The translations under genes were made by a program, and so were the position numbers. Shown here piece after piece: positions 45,537 to 56,700 of a stretch of DNA of 64,000 bases. The notes under the pieces are model-generated. The model was not told the DNA's origin and made no database searches. It saw nothing but the letters and a program-made list of their open reading frames with translations. The first letter of the stretch is position 1; every line of letters starts with the position of its first letter. Origin of the DNA: an uncultured Pseudomonadales bacterium (GTDB lineage: Bacteria > Pseudomonadota > Gammaproteobacteria > Pseudomonadales > Cellvibrionaceae); the NCBI GenBank assembly GCA_947487765.1, contig CANKXO010000003.1:1-64000 (forward strand), written 5' to 3'.

Positions 45537-45593
45537 TAAAGAATTTCCTGTTATTACATATCGCAAAAGTTAAAGCACTAACTTTTGCCTTTC

Positions 45594-46238
45594 CTATTCA
45601 CCCCATCGAGGCATAACGGTTTGCTTAATATTTAGTTGATCTAAAATTCGAGCAACGACAAAGTCTATCAAGTCGTCGATTGTTAATGGTCGCTGATAAA
45701 AGCCAGGGCTGGCAGGTAATACAACCGCTCCCATTTGCGTTAACTTCAACATATTTTCTAGATGCACTTGTGAATAAGGTGCTTCCCGTGGCACTACAAT
45801 TAACTGGCGGCGTTCTTTTAGTGCAACATCAGCGGCTCGCTCAATTAAATTATTACTGGCTCCCTGTGCAATTGCCGATAAGGTTCCGCCGCTGGCAGGG
45901 CAAATAACCATAGAGGCGGGACTACTGGAACCTGAAGCAACCGGAGCAAACCAATCTTCGCGGCTAAATACTTTTAGCTGTTCAGGCTCTGCTTTATAAC
46001 GCTCAGATAAAGCTATGCGCTGCGCATCCGTATTACTTTGATTCTGAATATCAGCTTCAGGCAAAATGAAGTCTGTTTCGGTACGAATCACAACTTCAGC
46101 TGCTCTCGATATCAATAAAAAAACCTGACAATTCTCTGCCAACAAGCATTCGAGTAAACGCAAACCATATTGCGCACCAGAAGCACCGGTTATTGCTAAG
46201 GTAATGGTTCTCGAAAAAGTATGTTCTTTATTTGTCAT
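45594..46238 (-). CDS. ubiX: flavin prenyltransferase UbiX
   Basis: UbiX makes prenylated FMN, the cofactor for the UbiD decarboxylase of ubiquinone synthesis. At 214 residues it is full length. FMN- and prenyl-binding segments [31 protein letters not shown] and [18 protein letters not shown] are present. It is 17 bp downstream of mpl on the same strand. Confidence 0.96.
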   Translation of the reverse strand: MTNKEHTFSRTITLAITGASGAQYGLRLLECLLAENCQVFLLISRAAEVVIRTETDFILPEADIQNQSNTDAQRIALSERYKAEPEQLKVFSREDWFAPVASGSSSPASMVICPASGGTLSAIAQGASNNLIERAADVALKERRQLIVVPREAPYSQVHLENMLKLTQMGAVVLPASPGFYQRPLTIDDLIDFVVARILDQLNIKQTVMPRWGE

Positions 46239-46255
46239 AGTGATATATTTTTTAA

Positions 46256-47638
46256 TTAAAGCGATTTTAATTTCTGAATCAAACGTTGATGCACCCCACC
46301 AAAGCCGCCATTACTCATAATGACGATATGCGTTGGCATGTCCTTAGCGTCAGCAATGAGTTCGCACGTCGACTCTATTATCTCGTCAATGGAAGCACAG
46401 ACTGCCGTAGGAATAGTAGTCTGATTAATGACTGCATCAATATCCCACTGTAAATTTTTCGGGCTAAACCACAATACTTGATTAGCCGCAGTACATGCTG
46501 CTGCCAATGTTGACTGATGAATTCCCATACGCATCGTATTAGAACGTGGCTCAATAAGTGCGACAATATTTTCACTACCAACCTTCGCTCTCAAACCTTC
46601 GAGTGTTGTGGCAATGGCTGTCGGATGATGGGCAAAATCATCATAAATACGCAACCCGTCAACATCATATAAGCATTCCATTCGCCGCTTAACACCTTCA
46701 AACTTACCTAATGCAGCAGCGGATATCTCTGGCGTTACGCCCACATGTCTAGCTGCTGCCATTGCTGCAATCGCATTAGCTACATTATGCTGCCCCAATT
46801 GCGACCAGCGAATATCAGCTTGATGCTCCCCATCTAGTAAAATGGTAAATTCTGAACCGTCGTCTTTAACGAGTTCGGCAGACCAACCTTTAGTGGCTGT
46901 AGGCGATGCTGCAAAATTTTCAACGGGTGTCCAACACCCTTGTGCTATCACCTCATCAATCGCTTCACTATCATTTGGTTTAACGATTAATCCATTATTT
47001 GGCACGGTCCGAATGACATGATGAAATTGTTTTTGAATATCTCCCAAATCATCAAAAATATCCGCATGATCAAACTCAAGATTGTTCACAATCAATGTCC
47101 TCGGACAGTAATGAACAAACTTCGAACGCTTATCAAAGAACGCACTGTCATACTCATCTGCTTCGATCACAAAAAAAGGCGTTTTACCAAGGCGTGCAGA
47201 AACTGAAAAATTAGTGGGAACACCTCCAATCAAATAACCCGGTGCCATATCAGCGTACTCAAGGATCCAAGCCAACATACTACTGGTCGTCGTTTTCCCG
47301 TGTGTCCCCGACACGGCTAATACCCATTTACCCTGTAAGACATTATCTCTCAACCATTGAGGCCCGGAGGTATATGCTAAACCGCGGTCTAACACTGCCT
47401 CGACGAGCGGGTTGCCACGACTCATTGCATTACCAATGACAATGAGATCAGGATTTGATTCCAATTGTGAAATATCGTAGCCCTCAATCAGCTCAATACC
47501 CGCTGATTCCAATTGAGTGCTCATAGGAGGATAAACATTGGCATCGCAGCCCGTCACTCGGTAACCTTTCGCGACAGCCAGCTGAGCTAAACTCCCCATA
47601 AAGGTGCCACAAATACCAAGAATATGAATGTGTTGCAT
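46256..47638 (-). CDS. mpl: UDP-N-acetylmuramate:tripeptide ligase
   Basis: Mpl joins recycled L-Ala-gamma-D-Glu-meso-DAP to UDP-MurNAc, a peptidoglycan recycling step that complements anmK elsewhere in the window. The 460-residue length is normal. The N-terminal [17 protein letters not shown], the P-loop [13 protein letters not shown] and the [11 protein letters not shown] and DDFAHHPTA motifs are diagnostic of Mpl rather than MurC. It is likely in an operon with ubiX. Confidence 0.96.
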   Translation of the reverse strand: MQHIHILGICGTFMGSLAQLAVAKGYRVTGCDANVYPPMSTQLESAGIELIEGYDISQLESNPDLIVIGNAMSRGNPLVEAVLDRGLAYTSGPQWLRDNVLQGKWVLAVSGTHGKTTTSSMLAWILEYADMAPGYLIGGVPTNFSVSARLGKTPFFVIEADEYDSAFFDKRSKFVHYCPRTLIVNNLEFDHADIFDDLGDIQKQFHHVIRTVPNNGLIVKPNDSEAIDEVIAQGCWTPVENFAASPTATKGWSAELVKDDGSEFTILLDGEHQADIRWSQLGQHNVANAIAAMAAARHVGVTPEISAAALGKFEGVKRRMECLYDVDGLRIYDDFAHHPTAIATTLEGLRAKVGSENIVALIEPRSNTMRMGIHQSTLAAACTAANQVLWFSPKNLQWDIDAVINQTTIPTAVCASIDEIIESTCELIADAKDMPTHIVIMSNGGFGGVHQRLIQKLKSL

Positions 47639-47962
47639 AATAAAAAGCTATTAAAGACTCAAAATCGACAAGATAACACGAAGATTCGACAACGAACACT
47701 GCCGCTATGCTCATCTTTAAGAAGAAAATAAAGGAAGCTCTTAAAAACGTAGGCGAAGCCAGCCAGCGCAAGGCAAACATTTGCGAAAAGTGGGAGTTTA
47801 TACCCAATAAATGACCAATTTGAGCAAATTTTTAACGCGGCGATGGCAATGCAGGTAGTTTTTTAGAGGTTCCTAAACACAGACATGAAACTGTGGCCCT
47901 TTTCCAGTATTATGCGCGCCTAATTAACAACCAATCGCTTGCAAACATAGGACAACTATTCA
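47639..47962. other. intergenic region between mpl and the phosphofructokinase gene
   Basis: This 324-bp region separates divergent genes. It should contain both promoters; on the plus strand TATTAT at about 47909 is a possible -10, but no good -35 is visible. It also holds a 35-codon frame at 47707-47814 (listed separately). I see no repeat or hairpin of note. Confidence 0.5.
47707..47814 (+). CDS. possible 35-residue small protein
   Basis: An ATG-to-TGA frame of 35 codons in the mpl/phosphofructokinase gap. The predicted peptide begins MLIFKKKIKEALKNV and ends WEFIPNK; it is lysine-rich and amphipathic. No clear ribosome site precedes the ATG and I know no homologue. It could be a chance frame. 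Confidence 0.2.
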   Translation: MLIFKKKIKEALKNVGEASQRKANICEKWEFIPNK

Positions 47963-49228
47963 ATGGCCAAGAAAAATGCATTTTATGCCCAATCAGGTGG
48001 CGTCACTGCCGTTATCAACGCTTCCGCTTGTGGCGTTATTGAAACAGCACGGCAACATAAAAAGCATATCGGTCGTGTATATGCCGGGCACAATGGCATT
48101 ATTGGCGCACTAAGAGAAGAGCTAATTGATACAAACAAGGAAAGCACAAAAACGATTGCCGCTTTAAAACATACACCTTCTGGTGCTTTTGGTTCTTGCC
48201 GCTATAAGTTGAAAAGCCTTGAGCAAAACAAAGCCGAATACGAACGCTTAATCGAAGTCTTCAAAGCACACAATATCGGCTATTTTTTCTATAACGGTGG
48301 TGGTGATTCCGCAGACACCTGCCTTAAGATTTCTCAATTATCAGAAAAAATGGGTTATCCCATTCAAGCCATTCACGTCCCTAAAACCGTTGATAATGAC
48401 TTACCCATTACCGACAACTCTCCAGGCTTTGGCTCTGTCGCTAAATACGTTGCTGTTTCCACAAAGGAAGCCGCATTAGATGTTGCCTCAATGTGCGAAA
48501 CATCAACTAAGGTATTTATTCTTGAAGTTATGGGTCGACATGCTGGGTGGATTGCTGGAGCCAGTGCACTAGCAGCAGAAAAAGAAGGTGATGCACCACA
48601 TATTATCTTATTCCCTGAAATTGCCTTTAATAAAGAGAAATTTATTAAGCGAGTAAAACAAACCGTTAAAAAACACGGTTATTGCGTCATCGTTGCGTCT
48701 GAGGGTGCTCAATATAAAGACGGTACTTTCCTCGCTGACGCAGGCAATACCGATGCATTTGGCCATAAACAATTGGGAGGTGTCGCCCCCACATTAGCCA
48801 CCATGGTAAAAGAAGAACTCGGTTATAAATACCATTGGGCATTAGCTGATTATCTCCAGCGCGCAGCGCGCCATATTGCTTCAGCTACAGATGTAGAGCA
48901 GGCATATGCTGTAGGTAGAGCCGCTGTAGAAATGGCAGTTGCAGGAAAAAATGCAGTAATGCCTGCGATTATCCGAGGTAAAGGAAAACGCTACAGCTGG
49001 AAAATTGAGGAAGCACCGCTTTCTGACGTTGCCAATGTAGAAAAAATGATGCCGCGAGATTATATCAGTAAAGATGGCTTCGGCATTACCGACAAAGGAC
49101 GCAACTACTTTGAGCCATTAATCCAAGGAGAAGACTACCCTCCTTATGGTAAAAATGGCTTACCTCAATACGTAACATTAAAGAAAGTGTTTGCAACTAA
49201 AAAGATTAAAAAGAAATTTAATATTTAG
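47963..49228 (+). CDS. pfp: diphosphate-dependent 6-phosphofructokinase
   Basis: A 421-residue phosphofructokinase whose active-site residues point to pyrophosphate rather than ATP as phosphoryl donor. The segment PKTVDNDL (140-147) has Lys where ATP enzymes have Gly (PGTIDND). The donor loop reads GGGDS (112-116), with Asp at the position that excludes ATP, although the Asp usually found one residue earlier is Gly. EVMGRHAGW is the sugar-phosphate site. Such enzymes catalyse reversible fructose-6-phosphate/fructose-1,6-bisphosphate interconversion. The membrane and soluble pyrophosphatases encoded 2-4 kb downstream support a pyrophosphate-linked metabolism. A terminator follows. Confidence 0.9.
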   Translation: MAKKNAFYAQSGGVTAVINASACGVIETARQHKKHIGRVYAGHNGIIGALREELIDTNKESTKTIAALKHTPSGAFGSCRYKLKSLEQNKAEYERLIEVFKAHNIGYFFYNGGGDSADTCLKISQLSEKMGYPIQAIHVPKTVDNDLPITDNSPGFGSVAKYVAVSTKEAALDVASMCETSTKVFILEVMGRHAGWIAGASALAAEKEGDAPHIILFPEIAFNKEKFIKRVKQTVKKHGYCVIVASEGAQYKDGTFLADAGNTDAFGHKQLGGVAPTLATMVKEELGYKYHWALADYLQRAARHIASATDVEQAYAVGRAAVEMAVAGKNAVMPAIIRGKGKRYSWKIEEAPLSDVANVEKMMPRDYISKDGFGITDKGRNYFEPLIQGEDYPPYGKNGLPQYVTLKKVFATKKIKKKFNI

Positions 49229-49241
49229 AACGATACAACAT

Positions 49242-49270
49242 AAATACTCAGGCATTCCACCTGAGTATTT
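49242..49270 (+). terminator. terminator after the phosphofructokinase gene
   Basis: AAATACTCAGG and CCTGAGTATTT form a perfect 11-bp stem with a 7-nt loop (CATTCCA), 13 bases after the stop codon. The AT-rich outer stem supplies the T-run on the 3 prime side. Confidence 0.75.
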
Positions 49271-49410
49271 ACTCTCACCCCTTGCCCCCTATTCAATCAA
49301 ACCTCATTCAATTACGACACTTCATTTCTTATTATTTTTTACGCATTTTTCATCTTTTCGGCTATTCTGAATTAAGCAGTATCATTAACAAGGAATAGAA
49401 GCCAAAGTAT

Positions 49411-50751
49411 ATGAGCGCCTATGCTGGACATATAGCTAAACTACAAGAAAAAACCCAAGTTGTTGCCAGTGAAGATATTTTAAGTGACAACGGTGTACTT
49501 ATCGCCAAGTCTGGCACGAAAATCAACGAAAAAACCTGCCAGAACATTCTAAAGTTTAAATTACTTAAACCATTAGAAGATTCTATCTTTATTGCAAACC
49601 AACTTAACCCAAAGTCAATTTTTGAACAAATTATCGATAGAGTAAACCGCGATAGTTATTTAAAAGCCTTAAACTCTAGATTAGGCAACACCAAAATTTT
49701 GCAGGCCTGCTGCCTTAACCTTAAAAAATATCCTCTACTACTACAAAAATTAACAGTGCTTGATATGGAATTAACTGATATTTTTCATCAGTCTCTCATA
49801 TCAGGATACTTTGCTTACTTATGTGGAATAATAGAGAAACGCGCCCAACATAAAATTGAAGAAAACTTTCTTGCAGGTATCATTCATGACATTGGTTTGT
49901 TACATATCGATCGATATATTCTTTCAAAACAAGAAACATTAACGGCTGAAGAATGGAAAAAAATACAGTCACACCCGGTGATTGCCTATGAGATTTTAAA
50001 GCGCATTCCAAAATTCCCACCAACCGTTGCAAAAGCGGTATTAGAACATCACGAAAACCTTGATGGTTCCGGTTATCCTCGTGCCAAAACTGCTCACGAT
50101 ATCAGTAGCCTTGGGCAACTAATCAATGTATTGGATAACGTGATTGTTGTTTATAATAAAAAATTTAAGCCGCTAAAACATAGCTTGCATGATGTAATAC
50201 CTATTATACAAATCAATATGCATTCTTATTTTCCAAATATTGTCTCTATTGTCTTTCAATTACTAAGGCAGGTACCACTTTCTCCCGTTAAGGAATCTGA
50301 TTGCAGCATACTCAACCATTTAATTGAGCATGTACAAGAACAACAACACTATATCAATAAAATTACAAAGACAATCCAGAATACTAATGACAACATTGGT
50401 TTCACTCACAACAAGAAGCCGATCTATTCAATTCAAAATATAGCGATTAATATTTTAGTGATCATCAATAGTGCGGGATTGTATGAAGAAAACCTTAACT
50501 GGAAAGAGCAATTGAACAACAATGAAGATCAACAGGCTCTTTACTCTGAAGTAGAAGACACTCGTTTAATACAAGAAGAAATCATCTATCAGCTGCAAGC
50601 ATACCAAAAGGCAACCAACGTATTTATTAATCAAAACCCCGACGACCATTTAAGCTTACATCTAACATCTGCGGTTGATGCCTTTGCAAAAACAGCAAGA
50701 CCACCAACACCGGAATCACTCAAGAATTACTGGGCAACATTGGCCTCTTAA
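49411..50751 (+). CDS. HD-GYP domain phosphodiesterase
   Basis: A 446-residue protein with a central HD-GYP domain at about 120-280. The metal-site HD is at 159-160 (IIHDIGLLHID), and the signature HHENLDGSGYP at 213-223 is intact, so c-di-GMP hydrolysis is plausible. The N-terminal 110 residues form a separate uncharacterised domain with an SEDILSDNGVLIAKSGTKI segment. The C-terminal 160 residues are mainly helical and unrecognised. No membrane segment is seen. It lies between terminators as a single-gene unit amid pyrophosphate genes; no functional link to them is evident. Confidence 0.88.
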   Translation: MSAYAGHIAKLQEKTQVVASEDILSDNGVLIAKSGTKINEKTCQNILKFKLLKPLEDSIFIANQLNPKSIFEQIIDRVNRDSYLKALNSRLGNTKILQACCLNLKKYPLLLQKLTVLDMELTDIFHQSLISGYFAYLCGIIEKRAQHKIEENFLAGIIHDIGLLHIDRYILSKQETLTAEEWKKIQSHPVIAYEILKRIPKFPPTVAKAVLEHHENLDGSGYPRAKTAHDISSLGQLINVLDNVIVVYNKKFKPLKHSLHDVIPIIQINMHSYFPNIVSIVFQLLRQVPLSPVKESDCSILNHLIEHVQEQQHYINKITKTIQNTNDNIGFTHNKKPIYSIQNIAINILVIINSAGLYEENLNWKEQLNNNEDQQALYSEVEDTRLIQEEIIYQLQAYQKATNVFINQNPDDHLSLHLTSAVDAFAKTARPPTPESLKNYWATLAS

Positions 50752-50782
50752 CAAAATTAACTTCCAGTAAAGTAGACAAATA

Positions 50783-50810
50783 AAAAAGCCTCAAAAGTAT
50801 GAGGCTTTTT
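50783..50810. terminator. bidirectional terminator between HD-GYP gene and hppA
   Basis: A-run, GCCTCA, loop AAAGTA, TGAGGC, then TTTTT. The 6-bp GC-rich stem extends through A/T pairs to 11 bp. The symmetric A and T runs allow it to serve both convergent genes. Confidence 0.85.
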
Positions 50811-50885
50811 AAAACGTCTTAATAAAATTTTTTAACGAAAGTTATTGATAAGAATTACTCTTCCTCAATAAAAACAATGAAATAA

Positions 50886-52883
50886 TCACCCTAATAGAGG
50901 AGCAATCACCAAACTTACAATCGCCATCACATTAATTAAAATATTCATTGCTGGACCAGACGTATCTTTAAATGGGTCGCCAACCGTATCGCCAACAACC
51001 GCAGCTTTATGTACATCTGAACCTTTACCACCAAAGTTGCCTTTTTCAACATGCTTTTTAGCGTTATCCCACGCACCACCGGCATTAGCCATCATCAGCG
51101 CCATTAACACACAACTGATTAAGGCTCCTCCGAGCATGCCACCTAAGGCTTCCGGCCCTAAAACAAAGCCCACAAGTACAGGAGAAACAACCGCTAAAAC
51201 ACCCGGTAGAACCATTTTCTTCAGTGCGGCTTGCGTTGCTATATCAACACAACGTGCGCTATCGGGTTTTGCTGTTCCCTCCATCAACCCTGGAATCTCC
51301 TTAAATTGACGCCTGATTTCTTTGATCATATCAAAGGCCGCTTCTCCAACTGCCCGCATGGTAATCGCGCTGACCAAAAACGGGAAAAGGCCACCAATAA
51401 ACATACCCATTAGCACCAGTGGGTTACTGATATCCAGCTTTAATGCACTGCCGCTCGCATGAGAAACTGTTTCGATATAAGCCGCAATAATGGCTAAAGC
51501 CGCTAAACCTGCCGCACCAATAGCAAAGCCTTTACCAATAGCCGCTGTCGTATTACCGACTTCATCAAGCCCATCCGTAATCTCACGGACATCTTCACCA
51601 AGCTCCGCCATTTCGGCAATACCACCTGCGTTATCCGCCACAGGACCATAGGCATCAATTGCCATGGTGATACCCACTGTCGACAACATACCGACAGCAG
51701 CAATACCAACCCCATAAACACCTACCCCTAAAATATGAGTGATAAAAATAATGGAGGCAATCACCAATACAGGTACAACAACAGACTCCATACCGACGGC
51801 CAAACCGGAAATCATCACCGTTGCCGGGCCAGTTTCACCTGATTGAGCAATGTCTCTCACTGGTTTACCACCGGTGTAATACTCAGTCACCAGACCAATT
51901 AACATACCGCCAATAGCACCGGAGATAACACACCACCAAACAGCACTACTGATGGATAAACTAGAAATAACCAGCCAGGCCGCAACAATAAATACAACCG
52001 TGGCCCCGATAGTACCCATTCTTAATGCAACGTCCGGCTTCTTAGAGGAGAACATTCGAACAAAAATAATGCCTAGAATAGAGCACAATAACCCGGCAGA
52101 GGCCAACGCTAAAGGTGCCATCATTAGCGCTTCTTTTGCGCCCAAAGCATCTAGAACGATGGTTGATGCAATAGCAATCGTCGCAATCATCGAACCACAA
52201 TAAGACTCAAAAATATCCGACCCCATACCGGCGACGTCACCCACATTGTCACCCACATTGTCTGCGATCACACCGGGGTTACGTGGATCATCCTCTGGTA
52301 TCCCTGCCTCTAATTTGCCAACTAGGTCAGCACCAACATCGGCACTTTTAGTAAAGATACCACCGCCAACACGAGAGAAGAGCGCTACGACAGATGCCCC
52401 CATACCAAAACCATGGATCGCTTCCGCATGCTCAGCACCGAAAAGGTAATACAGTGTACCCAAGCCCAGCAAGCCCATGGAGGCTACTGCCAGCCCCATA
52501 ATAGAGCCACCATAAAACGCTACGGTTAAGGCACTGGCAGCACCATCCGTCGCTGCTGCCACTGTCGTACGAACATTGGCCTTGGTTGCGGTATACATAC
52601 CAATATAACCTGCAACGGAGGAGCAAAGTGCACCAGCAACAAAGGCAACTGGCGTATGCCAAGTATCGAAACCTATAAATAAAAGAACCGTTAAAACTAA
52701 AGCGAACATAGCTAAAATTGAATATTCCCTACGCATAAAGACCATTGCACCATCGTGGATAGCCTCAGCGATTTCAGCAACTACGCCTTCTCCTGCGGAA
52801 TACTTATTAACTAATTGATAAATGACAAACGCGACGACGAGACCAACGATACCCAGTATCGGTGGTAATACTTGTAAATCCAT
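50886..52883 (-). CDS. hppA: membrane-bound ion-pumping pyrophosphatase
   Basis: A 665-residue integral membrane protein with about 16 helices that couples pyrophosphate hydrolysis to cation transport. The substrate-site motifs DVGADLVGK (182-190) and [16 protein letters not shown] (208-223) are intact. The segment [14 protein letters not shown] (443-456) has Ala where potassium-independent enzymes have Lys, so this is the potassium-stimulated type, as in plant vacuolar enzymes. Whether protons or sodium are pumped I cannot decide from sequence. It is transcribed divergently from the soluble pyrophosphatase gene. Confidence 0.95.
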   Translation of the reverse strand: MDLQVLPPILGIVGLVVAFVIYQLVNKYSAGEGVVAEIAEAIHDGAMVFMRREYSILAMFALVLTVLLFIGFDTWHTPVAFVAGALCSSVAGYIGMYTATKANVRTTVAAATDGAASALTVAFYGGSIMGLAVASMGLLGLGTLYYLFGAEHAEAIHGFGMGASVVALFSRVGGGIFTKSADVGADLVGKLEAGIPEDDPRNPGVIADNVGDNVGDVAGMGSDIFESYCGSMIATIAIASTIVLDALGAKEALMMAPLALASAGLLCSILGIIFVRMFSSKKPDVALRMGTIGATVVFIVAAWLVISSLSISSAVWWCVISGAIGGMLIGLVTEYYTGGKPVRDIAQSGETGPATVMISGLAVGMESVVVPVLVIASIIFITHILGVGVYGVGIAAVGMLSTVGITMAIDAYGPVADNAGGIAEMAELGEDVREITDGLDEVGNTTAAIGKGFAIGAAGLAALAIIAAYIETVSHASGSALKLDISNPLVLMGMFIGGLFPFLVSAITMRAVGEAAFDMIKEIRRQFKEIPGLMEGTAKPDSARCVDIATQAALKKMVLPGVLAVVSPVLVGFVLGPEALGGMLGGALISCVLMALMMANAGGAWDNAKKHVEKGNFGGKGSDVHKAAVVGDTVGDPFKDTSGPAMNILINVMAIVSLVIAPLLG

Positions 52884-53027
52884 AACAACCTCTGACTTAT
52901 TTTTATTCTAAGGCCCAATGAATCTGGGGTAATGTATACCAATGCTTAACTGCGCATTAAAAGCCATTCTATGCGAGAGAATTGACTACAGCAACCTTAG
53001 CTCAGTGAGCCTGACGCCAAAAATTAG

Positions 53028-53054
53028 CGGATAGTCTACTATCCGGGCTTTTTT
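53028..53054 (+). terminator. orphan terminator-like hairpin upstream of ppa
   Basis: CGGATAGT and ACTATCCG (8-bp stem, 2-nt loop) are followed by GGC and six T. It resembles an intrinsic terminator on the plus strand, yet no gene reads into it from the left; the nearest, hppA, reads away. It may end a short leader or small RNA, or shield the ppa promoter that starts 12 bases later. Confidence 0.45.
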
Positions 53055-53065
53055 GATGATGAATA

Positions 53066-53074
53066 TGGTAGAAT
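53066..53074 (+). promoter_or_regulatory. extended -10 promoter for ppa
   Basis: TGGTAGAAT is an extended -10 element (TGn plus TAGAAT), followed by the GC-rich CGCGCCCG. No good -35 is visible. The start codon is 45 bp downstream, a normal leader length. Confidence 0.5.
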
Positions 53075-53118
53075 CGCGCCCGTTTTTAAACCTTATCCAA
53101 TCCATTCAACCGAAGTAA

Positions 53119-53658
53119 ATGACTATGAGCTTGAACGATGTTCCTGCAGGCAAGAATGTGCCTGATGAAATTAACGTAATTATCGAAATTCCACTTAATG
53201 GCGAGCCCGTAAAATATGAAGTCGACAAAGACAGCGGCGCCTTATTTGTTGATCGCATATTAGGTACAGCAATGCATTACCCTTGCAACTATGGCTATGT
53301 GAACAACACTCTATGTGGTGATGGTGATCCTGTCGATGTGATGGTTATCACTCGCTTTGGCTTGATTCCCGGGTCTGTTGTACGCTGCCGCCCAATTGGT
53401 GTACTTAAGATGACTGACGAATCAGGTGAAGATGCCAAAATTCTAGCGGTACCGACAGAAAAAATCAGCCAGATGAATAAAAAGATTCAAAAGCTGGAAG
53501 ACGTCCAAGAGTTATTGCTCAAGCGTATCGCTCACTTCTTTGAGCACTACAAAGACCTAGAAGATGGCAAGTGGGTTAAAGTTGAAGGCTGGGAAGGCGC
53601 AGAAGCAGCCAAACAAGAAATTCTAGAATCTGTAGAACGTTACAACCAACAAGCCTGA
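53119..53658 (+). CDS. ppa: inorganic pyrophosphatase
   Basis: Family I soluble pyrophosphatase, 179 residues, very close to E. coli Ppa in order of motifs: [21 protein letters not shown], the metal site [29 protein letters not shown], and [20 protein letters not shown]. It hydrolyses cytosolic pyrophosphate. An ATG two codons downstream is an alternative start. Having this enzyme next to a membrane pyrophosphatase and near a PPi-type phosphofructokinase means the cell has three competing routes for pyrophosphate. Confidence 0.98.
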   Translation: MTMSLNDVPAGKNVPDEINVIIEIPLNGEPVKYEVDKDSGALFVDRILGTAMHYPCNYGYVNNTLCGDGDPVDVMVITRFGLIPGSVVRCRPIGVLKMTDESGEDAKILAVPTEKISQMNKKIQKLEDVQELLLKRIAHFFEHYKDLEDGKWVKVEGWEGAEAAKQEILESVERYNQQA

Positions 53659-53696
53659 TAAACTACCGTTTCGATAAAAATAAGCTAGTTGAAATG

Positions 53697-53731
53697 AAAT
53701 ACTCCCGGAATAGTCTATCCCGGGAGTATTT
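53697..53731. terminator. bidirectional terminator between ppa and the CHRD gene
   Basis: AAATACTCCCGG and CCGGGAGTATTT form a 12-bp perfect stem around an 11-nt loop. It lies 38 bp after ppa and before the convergent CHRD gene end, with A and T runs on the two sides. Confidence 0.85.
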
Positions 53732-53779
53732 ACAGTCATACATAAGCTTAGATGTTATCCACACATCTTACTGAGCCTC

Positions 53780-56700
53780 TTACTCAACTTCGGTTCCCTC
53801 CGCTTGAAATGAATAAGCACCGTTCAAGATTCCATTAAGACTACGAACCGGGCCAACCGGACTGGTAAATGCCCCCTCTGTAGCGCCCACTTCAAGATCA
53901 ACAAACGGCACATTGTTGTTACCGCCAACATTGACGCTGACATTATCGGCATTTAAGCCATCAATAGTGACATTCGACAAGAACTGACCATTAGCGAAAT
54001 CTGTTACGGTTAAGTAACCGACACCTGTTGCAAGCGTATCATCCGCACTAGGGAGCACTTGAGTACCATCCAACTCGGCACGTAAAGCCCGGCTATTAGA
54101 TGGAATCACTTGGCCACGCAATTCTCCACCAGGATTCGCTGCGGAATGAACATTAATGTAGTTACCGCCTCGCAGTAATTGATCAAAACCTGAATCGGAA
54201 AGGTCAGCTACACCATTAAAGACTACAAGAGGCGCCGTATCATCTAAAGGTAAGAGCGGAAGTACAACCGGGCCATTCACACCCGCAAACGCACTATGGA
54301 CATGTACAGGGCCGACCGTTGCAGGGGCACTGGCAAGCTCTGGGGTAAACCCAACAACACTCGCATTGAATACTGCTTGATCTGCAGACTCAATCACTGT
54401 TGCATAGGCAACACCAGAAATACCGGCAGCATTCTCAATGGGTGGATTTTCCTGCTGGCCTTGAAGCTCGATACGAATCGCATCAACACCTCTTGGTACC
54501 ACTTGACCGCGTAATTCACCCCCGCCATTCGCCGCTGAATGCACATTGATATAGAAACCACCGTTCAATAAGTTGCTGGTATCAACACTTGTTTCAACTG
54601 GCGTTGCACCTTGGGCAAACTGACTGACCGGAGTCGCCACTGTAGATTCAAAAACAGTACCTGCGGTTACTTCATTAACACCTTGAAGAGCTCCAATGGC
54701 AATACCACCATTTTGGCCAGCAAAACCTCGATGAAGATGGACAGGCCCTTGAGGACTGCCTAGCTCAGCAGTAAACCCTCTAACACGTGCGTTCACCAAT
54801 ACAGAAGGATCTGTTGGCGTATTAGTATTAATCGTCACAAACGCTGTACCGGCTGCATCCGGGTTTGCCGCTGCATCAGTTAACCCTTGAGGCTCTTGCT
54901 CACTTTGTAACTCAACACGCACTGCTTGAACATTTTCAGGAGTGATCTGTCCACGCAATTCGCCACCGCCATTTGCTGCCGAATGAACATTGATATAAAA
55001 ACCACCATTCAGTAAGTTAGCCGCATCATCGGCTACAGACCCGGCAAAAGCACTGGAGAGTACAGGCTCTGCGGTTTCGAAGATATTGCTATCGACATCA
55101 GTTTCAAGCAAACCTTGTACTGCACCAAAGGCAATAGGGCCATTAGCGCCAGCAAAACCTCGGTGAAGATGAATAGGACCTTGAGCATTACCCGCTAGAT
55201 CTGCATCAAAACCACTCACACTGGCATTAATAACAACAGATGGATTCGTTGGGATAGCAGAATCAATGGTGACATAAGCGATACCAGTTGCATCGGGGTT
55301 AGCAGCCGCATCAATACCTTGCGGCTCTTGCTCACCTTGTAATTCTGCACGTATCGCTTGAGTATCAGCGGGAGTAATCTGACCGCGGATTTCTCCACTT
55401 GCATTAGCAGCCGAATGAACATTGATGTAATTGCGGCCTTGGTTATAATCACCTATTACAAAGCCAGTAATATCATTACCGACAGAGCTAAAAAAGGTAT
55501 CCGCAGGTACTTCTGGCCCATCAGGATCAAGCGTAACATCGGTCAACACGACTTGAATACCGCCCGTATCACCAGCGAAGCCTCTATGAATATGCACAGG
55601 ACTAGGCGCACCATCTAATGCAGGAATAAAGCCATCCACCTGCACATTAGCTCTTACCAAGTCGTTACCGTTTGTTGTTATATAACCAATACCGCCGACA
55701 CCATTCGCTGAGGGAGTAGAAACAGCAGGAATCTCTTGCTGAGTCTCTATCACAACACGTTCAACAGAAGCAGTACCCGGTAAAATCTGACCACGAACTT
55801 CGCCTCCTGGATTAGCCGCTGAATGAGCATTGAAATAATAACCGCCATTAAGTAAACCGTTACGGTTGCGTATCGCTGCATCGAGGCGTGAACTCCAAAA
55901 AACACCCTCTGGCGCCGCATTAACACCATCAGTAAGCACATTATCTAATGGGAAAATAATGCCACCATTAGCGCCAGCGAAACCCGCATGAACATGCACA
56001 GGGCCATCAGGAATATCTAACTCGGGCTGAAATCCGGTTACCTGAAGGTTTGCAATGACAGTGTCTTCGCCCGCTTCCGTATTATAAGTAAAGTAACCTA
56101 CGCCTGAGGTATCTCGCTCAACAGGCAGCCCGGCCGTCAATACCTCTTGCTGACTTTCTAACTCGCTACGCACCACATCCACATCATCAGTAAATATTTG
56201 CCCGCGTAACTGTCCCGCAGGGTTCGATGCGGTATGTAAATTAAAATACAAACCACCCGATAAAAACGCGGCTAAATCGTCGGCATCTAAAGTAGAATTG
56301 ATAGGGGCTTCAAAGATATTAGTATCGGCCCCAGTTTCCTGAAGCCCTAAAATAACAGGGCCATTACGACCCGCAAAACCTGAGTGAATATGTACCATCG
56401 TAATATCATCACCAGTATCGAGATTAGCAGCGGTGACTCGCGCTGTGACAGTAGCGGGGGTTACTGAAGTATCGACCACAATCTCCGCTATCGCTGTTAG
56501 GTTTTGGTTTGCACCAGGATTTGTAAACGGAGTTACGCCAACTTCTTGGTCACTCTGTAGAGTGACATTAACAGTTCGGACCGCTTCAATTGCTGTAGGT
56601 GTTTCATCAACTTCGCTAGAAGGCAAAGAGGCCGAAGGCAAAGCAACCGACGGCAACACTGCAGAAGGTAGAACAGCGGATGGTAGCGATTCAGAAGGTA

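Noticed and set aside
47493-47807. Minus-strand open frame of about 104 residues overlapping mpl
   Set aside because: It runs through the start of mpl in another frame, has no ribosome site and encodes no recognisable domain.
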